A DNA stretch of 13,084 nucleotides from Paraglomus occultum (lineage: Eukaryota > Glomeromycota > Glomeromycetes > Paraglomerales > Paraglomeraceae). The translations under genes and the position numbers were made by a program. The notes under the pieces are model-generated. The model worked only from the letters and a program-made list of their open reading frames with translations. It was not told the DNA's origin and ran no database searches. Location: contig CAJVPJ010001030.1 of the NCBI GenBank assembly GCA_910592205.1, positions 1 to 13,084 on the forward strand, in the 5' to 3' direction. Positions 6,655 through 13,084 of the stretch are shown piece after piece. How positions within the stretch are numbered: the first letter of the stretch is position 1; each line of letters opens with the position of its first letter.

Positions 6655-9600
6655 GTGACTATAAAGAGGATCAGAATGTACTTATTAATTTAGGTATTTA
6701 TTATTTCTGAGTAATTGTGTACTGTACAAAAGAGTAGCAAAGGAGCGGCGGAAAGTGTGGGGAGTTCGTCCCTTGCTTTCACGCTTTAATTTAAAATAGA
6801 AACTTGAGAGTATCTGCCCAACCGCCTACCCAGTCCGTCCCCGGCGAGGTTTCTGTAGAGCGAGACCCTCAAAGAGAGTCATGATCGGTTTGATGGTAAT
6901 GAAATTCCTGTCTGCGGAATGACAGAGTCCTTTTATTATCTGTCAAGGTAAAATGCCACTCAGCACTATTGATAGTAATATTGACGTCGGAAGAAAAGAA
7001 GTTATAAACATGTTTACTGGTCCAGTCATTGCAACGTGACGGCCATTAGTTAACCTTATTAGGGTTATAAATAAATATAAGGACAAACTTCTTATTATTA
7101 TAAAACCAAATACCTTGCGGAATAAATACGTATAGCAAAAGCAATAATCGAGTCGAAACAACTAGCTCAGGTCGTTTGTCAAATCTTCGATAATGGGTAA
7201 CATATTTTGTATAAACGGGAGTATCTTGAATCTATAGGGCTGACTGCTTGCTCGCCGACAAACATTACTCCAAGTTGCTGACTTACGACTTCTCCCCGCT
7301 AGTCATATGCGAATCTGACGTAAGGTATTCGGATGTCGGTAGACCTAATGCATGAGGATATATTTTATTTATACAATTTTTATTCATTTCGGTGAATTTT
7401 GTATTTCAAAGCAACCCTGTTCTATAAAATTGAGGCTTCCCATTGTCGTTATTGGATAATCGTAACCCCGATATAGTACTTTTGAAAGTTAAAAGGTTTG
7501 GATTTGACTATCCGATCCTTATACTAGTGACTCTTACCCGGCGAATAAGATAAAGATATTTATCCCGTCCCCCCTTAAAAGCACTTGCAAACGGAAGGAA
7601 GCTTTGACCTGCATAAAAAGGCCCTGCTGCGTGAGAGAAGCGTTAAAACTATTTAATTTTAGTTCTACAGAACGGTATGAATGGGGTCTTGCATCCAAGC
7701 TTTACAAGTTTATTCGGTGAAAAGGGAATTCGTTCCTCACTAGTATTCCCCTTTGTTGGTTATTACTATTTACGAAACAAGCGCTGGTTGTTTACAGCAG
7801 TAAACTAATTTAGAAAAAAGTATCAACTTTGTAAATAGACCGTTTAAGGCCATTAATTTGTACCTGAATGATCAATAAAGACATATATAGGGTATGCTTC
7901 AATGCTTGCCCGAAGAATTACCAGTGAGTTTTTTCTTCGAGTAACTTTTATTTAACATTCTGCTACATGAGTATTGGCAATAATTTCGTATTAAGAATAA
8001 TGACGTCCGCCTTTTTATCAGTTGCTTCATTTGATAAATACAAACATAACAACGAATCCAAAGACTCGTTGTCTGTGGTCCAATCGGGAGGTGCTTGTGC
8101 TACTTATGAAGGAAGGGGAAGCCAAAGTGTACGGGATGCTTCTGTTATCACGATGTCCCCTGTTTGGAGATAGTATCACTGATTCCCGAGGCGGCACGGT
8201 ATGGTGAACTGAGCACTTCTAATATTATAGACAGTGAATAGTCGCAAGACATCTTGACGGTCCATGTATTGTCAACCTCGCTCTTTACCATACTCTATCG
8301 AATATCCGATGAAAATATTGCTGATAGGCATATAAGGGAAGAAACAGTCAGCATTTACCTCTCTGATGTCGCTGAAAGAAAGCGTAAAGACATCATATAC
8401 CAAACATACGTGGTCAAAGAACAAATGCGAGCAGCATACCTTGTAAACCTCGTAAACTAGCAACCTCTGTCGTTGCAGATTGGTCTGTTTACTTTTTACT
8501 CGCAGAGATCTAATGCAGATTCTCTTTAACGATAATAAAACAGTCATCAATTGGTATATCGGTTTTTTCCACCTATTACCCCCATGTGTTTTGGACGTTC
8601 CATTTGGAGATTTGATGATGCTCACAAAAAGCGTATTCGGAACAGCAATGGTCTTGGTAAAGAGGAGGATCGATAGTTGTCCGATAGATGTATTGGGTTG
8701 ATGAGTTGTTTAAAGTTTGGTCGTTATGCTAAGAATAAAAATTCATACGTCAGATGAATTCACCGAATAATCTGTTCCTGAGTTTATCATCAAAGAGGTG
8801 ACCCGTACATCGTATGAAGAAGCAATAAAGAAGGTATAGGAGTGTGTTCCCTCCATGTGCTCCTTCGATAGACCTTCTGTAAAGTGGGCTCACGGTATCA
8901 CTTTCAACTAACCACTGCACTGATATTTACCTTAAAGCAGCAAAAAAGTCATCGCTCGCAATGCTGACTCCCATATTAAAACCGCAGACGACGTCCGGGC
9001 AGCGTGTACTCGTCGTGGACGTAATATAAGCGTGAGGGCGCACTAGAGGCGGCCGCTCGGAGGTGGCGGCTGCACAACTGTGAAAGACACTACAGCGTCC
9101 TGTGCGATTGTAAGCACGATGCGCATCATATGTTATGCTTTCTCGCAAGTGTAAATACAGGACCAGTGTCTTTCGCCATCTGGTACAAGTCTGTCTTCGT
9201 TGGCTTACGGGCAGCGAACGCCCATCTTCCGGAGAGCTCGTTATTCCTTGAAACATCGGACGTTCCTCCTAATACTCTCGCTGAAGAATAGTTCATGTTT
9301 GCCCGTGCCCCGTGAAAACTATTCTGATATGGAAGCAAACGGTCAAGTTGTGTACTAGTAGAATAAGAACATTGAAGACGAATCTGTTCTTAAAATACTT
9401 ACTTTAGTATCAGTTCATTAACGTATGCAAGAATGTTACCATACACATACTCGCATCATACAACCGACATCCGTTCTCAGCATCCAGAACTACGTTTTTC
9501 ATAAGCGAGATCCAAAAGAGGACTGTACATTCACTCTATTCCTTGAACCACGACTGTGTGAACAAACAGTGGTGTGATGTTGGGGGTGAGTCGTTTGTCG

Positions 9601-10028
9601 TATTCTCTAGCGCTGACTGTCAGTGGAGGATGGGTGATAAATGCAAGCAGGAGTCAAAGGATGGTATTCTAAAAGTTTGTTGAATTTGACGGTGACAAGA
9701 ATGTAAACATAGTAAACATATGGCGAAAAGAGCGAGTAAAATCCAAATTAAAAGTCTTGTCAACGATTTTACTCGAATGTATGTGTCAAGCTCTACAACT
9801 GACTAACCTCCATGATGGGACGTATTGTGTGATTCCACGGCGGCTCTCTCCGTCTCTTCATCACTACTCTGTTACTTGCCTTGTTTGTACGTGAGCCGAC
9901 CCTAAAATGAGACGGGCAGTAGTGTACGCAAAGTCTTCTTTCCAAACTGGATGGTTAACTTTGTTGTTGCGCAGCAACAATTACATAGTAATACTAATGT
10001 CTATGGATGGTGAGGTGTTGTTTACGGT
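6655..10028. other. Higher-GC region, no intact gene
   Basis: The base composition is visibly less AT-rich than on either side. No frame is long enough to be an intact gene. Short open segments occur in changing plus-strand frames, for example 7233-7350, 8146-8238, 8254-8460, 8480-8701, 9368-9418, 9422-9574 and 9673-9894 (73 codons, no early ATG), separated by stops or frame changes. I do not recognise any of them. They could be decayed exons of an old gene or transposon, or chance frames. Minus-strand frames at 8272-8625 and 8927-9256 overlap them and look no better. No rRNA or tRNA gene was recognised. Confidence 0.4.
8975..9085. other. Local GC-rich island
   Basis: The sequence from ACCGCAGACGACGTCCGGG to the GGAGGTGGCGGCTGC stretch is strongly GC-rich and contains GCGGCCGC near 9049-9056. 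This is in sharp contrast to the AT-rich window. No domain or RNA gene was recognised in it. Confidence 0.6.
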
Positions 10029-10030
10029 TT

Positions 10031-10175
10031 GAACGAAGACATGTGTTTCCCATGGGTGGACTGGAGATTCAGGAAGACACTGCGTTTTCATAGGGGAACG
10101 AAGATTCAAGGAAAGACAGGTGTGTGTTTACATAAGGAAATGGAGTTTCGACAAGACAGGTACATATTCAAAAGA
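10031..10175 (+). repeat. Degenerate ~40-bp tandem repeats
   Basis: Related segments follow one another: GAACGAAGACATGTGTTTCC, then GGAGATTCAGGAAGACACTG CGTTTTCATAGG, GAAGATTCAAGGAAAGACAG GTGTGTGTTTACATAAGG, and GGAGTTTCGACAAGACAGGT ACATATTC. The shared core is GA(A/G)(A/G)TTC-A-GGAAGACA-GTGTGTTTTCATA. Spacing is about 40 bases. An open frame of 70 codons from an ATG at 10041 to 10253 spans the repeats and reads as Arg/Lys/Phe-rich units of about 13-14 residues. I cannot tell whether it is expressed. Confidence 0.4.
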
Positions 10176-10253
10176 ACGATTTTCAATCGTCGTTTTACAT
10201 TTGGTCACGCGGATGTTAGTAATATACATACCAAAGCAATGTACACGATATAG

Positions 10254-10764
10254 AATATAATGACAACATCATATTCTATCAATATAAAATATCAATAATA
10301 ATAAAGAAATAAGACAGAGTAAAGAAATAAGAATAGAATAAAGTAATAATAAAATAACATGTGTATATATACAATGTAATAATCACTATATACTATATAC
10401 ACATAATTATAATAACAACATCAGCTAAAGTAGATAACAGTAGTTGTTTGTTGTCCGATTTACCAACTAATACTAATACCATGATGTATAGTAGATTTTA
10501 TATTGTTGGTCCAATTAATCATTTCTATTATTTATACAGCGGATACTTTATTTAAAATGTTTATTTATTTTTAAGTGTAAAACGAGATGAATTAATGAAT
10601 TTGCAACATAAATTACATTACATATGTGAAAGTATTGTATATGTAATTGTGTATTTTTTATATCGTATATTTTATACGGACCGTTTGTTTGTATTTTTTT
10701 ATGTGTAATGCTTATTATGTTTGAATACATTGTTATAGTCAAAATAACAACTCCGACACGTTCT
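10254..10764. other. AT-rich simple sequence upstream of HMG gene
   Basis: Very AT-rich DNA with purine-rich AATAA/AGAAATAAG simple repeats (about 10290-10350) and TA-rich stretches. Short open frames on both strands (10361-10555 plus; 10548-10742 minus) consist of low-complexity Ile/Tyr/Asn codons and are not supported as genes. It presumably holds the distal promoter of the HMG gene. Confidence 0.5.
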
Positions 10765-10772
10765 TATATAAA
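10765..10772 (+). promoter_or_regulatory. TATA box of HMG gene
   Basis: TATATAAA, followed by G, lies 73-80 bases upstream of the ATG at 10845, within TTCTTATATAAAGTCCTCGC. The stretch between it and the ATG is A/C-rich, as expected for a short 5' leader. Confidence 0.62.
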
Positions 10773-10844
10773 GTCCTCGCACATCCATCCACGGAATCAA
10801 AACACTGCAAGAGATATCAACTATCTGATAAAAAATCTCTCAAC

Positions 10845-11852
10845 ATGTCTACTCTTGTTTCGGGTACCCCGTCGTTCAATGATCAATCTCACGCATACCC
10901 AACTTTAGCTTCCATTAATACACCCGTCTCACTCACTTCCTTTGAAATCATTCTCTTGCTTTGGCCACCCTACCTCCTTACCGTTGACCTAAGCGTTCTT
11001 CTCGATCCCACATACAATCAGCGCAAAAACCATCCTCGTTCTCAGAATTCGTTTATTCTTTTTCGCAGAGATTTTGAAGGCCAACTACGCGCACGATTTC
11101 CCGATAAATCATATACCATTCATGAAGTTTCAAAGCTTGCCGGGAATCAATGGAAGATGCAACCCGACCTGGTCAAAGCGTACTTTGGTGTCCTTTCTAA
11201 ATTGGCTCAAGAGCGACACAGGCTCGCCTTTCCCGATTATGTTTATAAACCGAAAAGAACTGGACAGAGAAGAAGGGTTGGGGAACTGTCGTTCAGAAAT
11301 ATGGATAGAGATACGTTTGTAAGTCGAAACAACAGAGTGCGTGCGCGTAGAACCGTCAGAAATGCCAATACGTGCAGCACCGTTCAAAACGTAGACTACC
11401 GAGCAGATGAGAGTCACATGACTACTGTTGTGTCAATTGAGAGTAACGTGGATACCGTCATGTGTGAGAGTACAAATAATGACACTTGCCTTGAGAGCTC
11501 AACCCAGGAAAGCAACAATTATCTAACAACATCGATGTACAATGATACAATATCTATCGAATTGCCAAGTCCAGAGAACTCTTGTGACGACATCACAGGC
11601 ATCGACAACTCGGTACTTTGTCAACACTCCGCTTATGATCCCTTCACATTTCCCATTCCTAATCTTTTCTCAAGTACTGATATGTTTGAGACGATGGTGT
11701 CCGCTTCATCGGATCACACATATAATATGGACTTTTTTAATATCAATACCCAAACGGCTGAAAATGACGTACAAACATGGCCAGCAGAATTGTATGCCAT
11801 CAATGGATATGATAATAACGAAAATATTCTCTTTTTTGTCAATGAACAATAA
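10845..11852 (+). CDS. MATA-type HMG-box transcription factor
   Basis: A 335-residue putative nuclear DNA-binding regulator. The HMG box spans about residues 61-137. The block starts HPRSQNSFILFRRDF (helix 1), then SYTIHEVSKLAGNQWKMQP (helix 2, with the conserved Trp at 103), then LVKAYFGVLSKLAQERHRLA (helix 3), ending in PDYVYKPKR. This is the sequence-specific MATA class used by fungal mating-type and related regulators; such boxes bend DNA at AACAAT-like sites. The usual Pro in the R-P-x-N-S/A-F motif is Ser (RSQNSF). Before the box is a hydrophobic PPYLLTVDLSVLLDP stretch (41-55). After it is a basic segment (135-172, QRRRV, RVRARR), a likely nuclear localisation signal. The Ser/Thr/Asn/Asp-rich acidic tail to residue 335 is a candidate activation region. 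The ATG has A at -3 and a TATA box upstream. The gene is shown without introns, but GTAAGT at 11319 could be a donor site. Confidence 0.93.
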   Translation: MSTLVSGTPSFNDQSHAYPTLASINTPVSLTSFEIILLLWPPYLLTVDLSVLLDPTYNQRKNHPRSQNSFILFRRDFEGQLRARFPDKSYTIHEVSKLAGNQWKMQPDLVKAYFGVLSKLAQERHRLAFPDYVYKPKRTGQRRRVGELSFRNMDRDTFVSRNNRVRARRTVRNANTCSTVQNVDYRADESHMTTVVSIESNVDTVMCESTNNDTCLESSTQESNNYLTTSMYNDTISIELPSPENSCDDITGIDNSVLCQHSAYDPFTFPIPNLFSSTDMFETMVSASSDHTYNMDFFNINTQTAENDVQTWPAELYAINGYDNNENILFFVNEQ

Positions 11853-13084
11853 TTCGTATTTTGTATTTTATTATGGGATGATTTAATTTGTATAAATTCA
11901 ATTTATTTTTGTTTATAATAAGCTTCCAACTTATGCATTTAAATATGATAAATATGTATGAACTAAGGTAGGGTAACACAGTAATAGGGGGGAGCACTAA
12001 CATATTTGATTAAGCATACGAATGTATGGAGTTATTTATATTGTCAGAGTATTCTATTCTTTTCGAGAGAAAACGCTTCAGGGTCCGTGGACAAGTTACT
12101 TGTTCTAATATTAGAAATTAGATTGAATAAAAAATATTATAGACGATAAAAGGCCACGAGTCTTTCTTACTAATACTCTTGACTATGTTGCATGAGTTTT
12201 GATAAACATTTAGTTCAAGTGTAGACATCGCTGTTGTATACAAAGTTAGCAAGTATTGCATATTATGTGTGGGTGGGAATAATCAGATAACGATAAACAG
12301 TTCACGCTAGATGCGAAAATGACGTTTTTCCAGGAAATGCTTTTGAATAGGAATCCAAGTAATGGCCAGTTATTTGAATGTTAAGTCATCAACAGTTCGG
12401 AGGCTATTAGCGCAAGTAAATTAAAAAAAAATCAAGCTCTTTTACGAACAAAACTGTTCATTCAAAGTGTACAGCTTGTACTCAATTAGTATGTTAAAAT
12501 AAGTCGAGTAATATAAAATATATACACTAAAATAAGTGAATATGTATTAGTATGTTAAAGTAAGTTAGTATAAATAAAAAAACAAGTCAAGTGTTGCACA
12601 ATATAAATAAATAATATAAAACTAATGGGAAATTGATTTCTAAAATGGGCGATGGCTACGGGTTGGGGTGCACACCACTTGCGGTTTGTATGAAGAGTTG
12701 CAATCTTACCGAATAGTAGACTTTTCCATATCGCATTCTGTACGATTAGTTGATAAACATGTCTGCGTACTTTAATATTGCAGACTAATAAGCCTGTGAG
12801 TTTCTTGTAAAAACAAGACTATGACACAAAATTACCCCGACATTAGTGCACACGTATACTGATAAAAAAAACAGGAGCGACAACCAGCCTTGCATGCATA
12901 ACTTTCTATGCATTTACGGTACGGTCCAGGAAAACGTTTGGCGAAAACTTTTAAAGTCCAATATTAGTTGCTGATGTTTCAATGCCGGTTTACAATAAAA
13001 TTTTAAGATTACAATGATCAAAAGCTTTTGCCTAAATTCTTAATAAATTGCTAAAGGGCCCAATAAGTTCTTTGGCTTTCACCG
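11853..13084. other. AT-rich 3' flank, no gene seen
   Basis: Directly after the HMG stop codon come T-rich tracts (TTTTGTATTTTATTATG, TTTATTTTTGTTTATAATAA), probably the 3' UTR and polyadenylation region; no perfect AATAAA was noted there. Farther on, ATTAGTATGTTAAA(A/G)TAAGT occurs twice (12485-12504 and 12546-12565, 19 of 20 identical). No coding frame or RNA gene was recognised up to the end of the window. Confidence 0.5.

Noticed and set aside
8927-9256. Minus-strand ATG frame of 109 codons
   Set aside because: It lies across the GC-rich island, where stops are rare. Its composition shows no domain pattern, and plus-strand open segments overlap it.
11074-11417. Additional plus (11074-11322) and minus (11130-11417) frames inside the HMG gene
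   Set aside because: They are alternative-frame shadows of the HMG coding sequence. The HMG frame carries the recognisable domain.
1-13084. CRISPR arrays, tRNA or rRNA genes, bacterial operon signals
   Set aside because: No regularly spaced repeats with unique spacers, no cloverleaf-forming T-arm context and no rRNA-like conserved blocks were found on either strand by eye.

Overview
The window looks like an AT-rich accessory stretch of a fungal nuclear genome. The strongest clue is one intact gene at the right (10845-11852, + strand). It encodes a 335-residue transcription factor with a MATA-type HMG box of the kind found in fungal mating-type and related regulators. The box is most reminiscent of the large MATA_HMG families of early-diverging fungi, especially arbuscular mycorrhizal fungi (Glomeromycotina), and the AT-rich, repeat-containing background fits that. 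The genus is an inference. Nothing bacterial is visible: no Shine-Dalgarno sites, no operons, long gaps between genes, TATA boxes 70-130 bp upstream of ATGs, and a pogo-type transposon.

Layout from left to right. 1-600: no gene seen. 600-1240: a minus-strand gene for a 173-residue Asn/Tyr/Pro/Ser/Gln-rich protein of unknown function. 1290-3883: no gene supported. 3884-4716: an 833-bp non-autonomous pogo/Tigger-type (Tc1/mariner superfamily) element with terminal inverted repeats, a TA target duplication, and a minus-strand remnant of the transposase C-terminus that ends in a PCNA-binding motif. Tandem repeats and a possible nested insertion lie inside it. 4717-5650: no gene, but a widely spaced 32-bp perfect inverted repeat and a palindrome. 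5660-6328: a second copy of the small minus-strand gene (176 residues). 6330-10250: a stretch of visibly higher GC and complexity with no intact gene, only short open segments in changing frames, plus a 13-bp triplet repeat and degenerate 40-bp repeats. 10254-10764: AT-rich DNA and the promoter of the HMG gene. 10845-11852: the HMG gene. 11853-13084: AT-rich 3' flank with nothing clear.

How the parts may relate. The two small genes are a recent duplicate pair about 5 kb apart, in the same orientation, on either side of the transposon. They are almost identical over the C-terminal 140 residues, the stop region and part of the leader and 3' UTR. The first ~35 residues and the promoters have diverged strongly. 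Their low-complexity composition would suit a regulatory or activation-type protein, but neither has an HMG box or any other recognised domain. A functional link to the nearby HMG factor is speculation based only on proximity.
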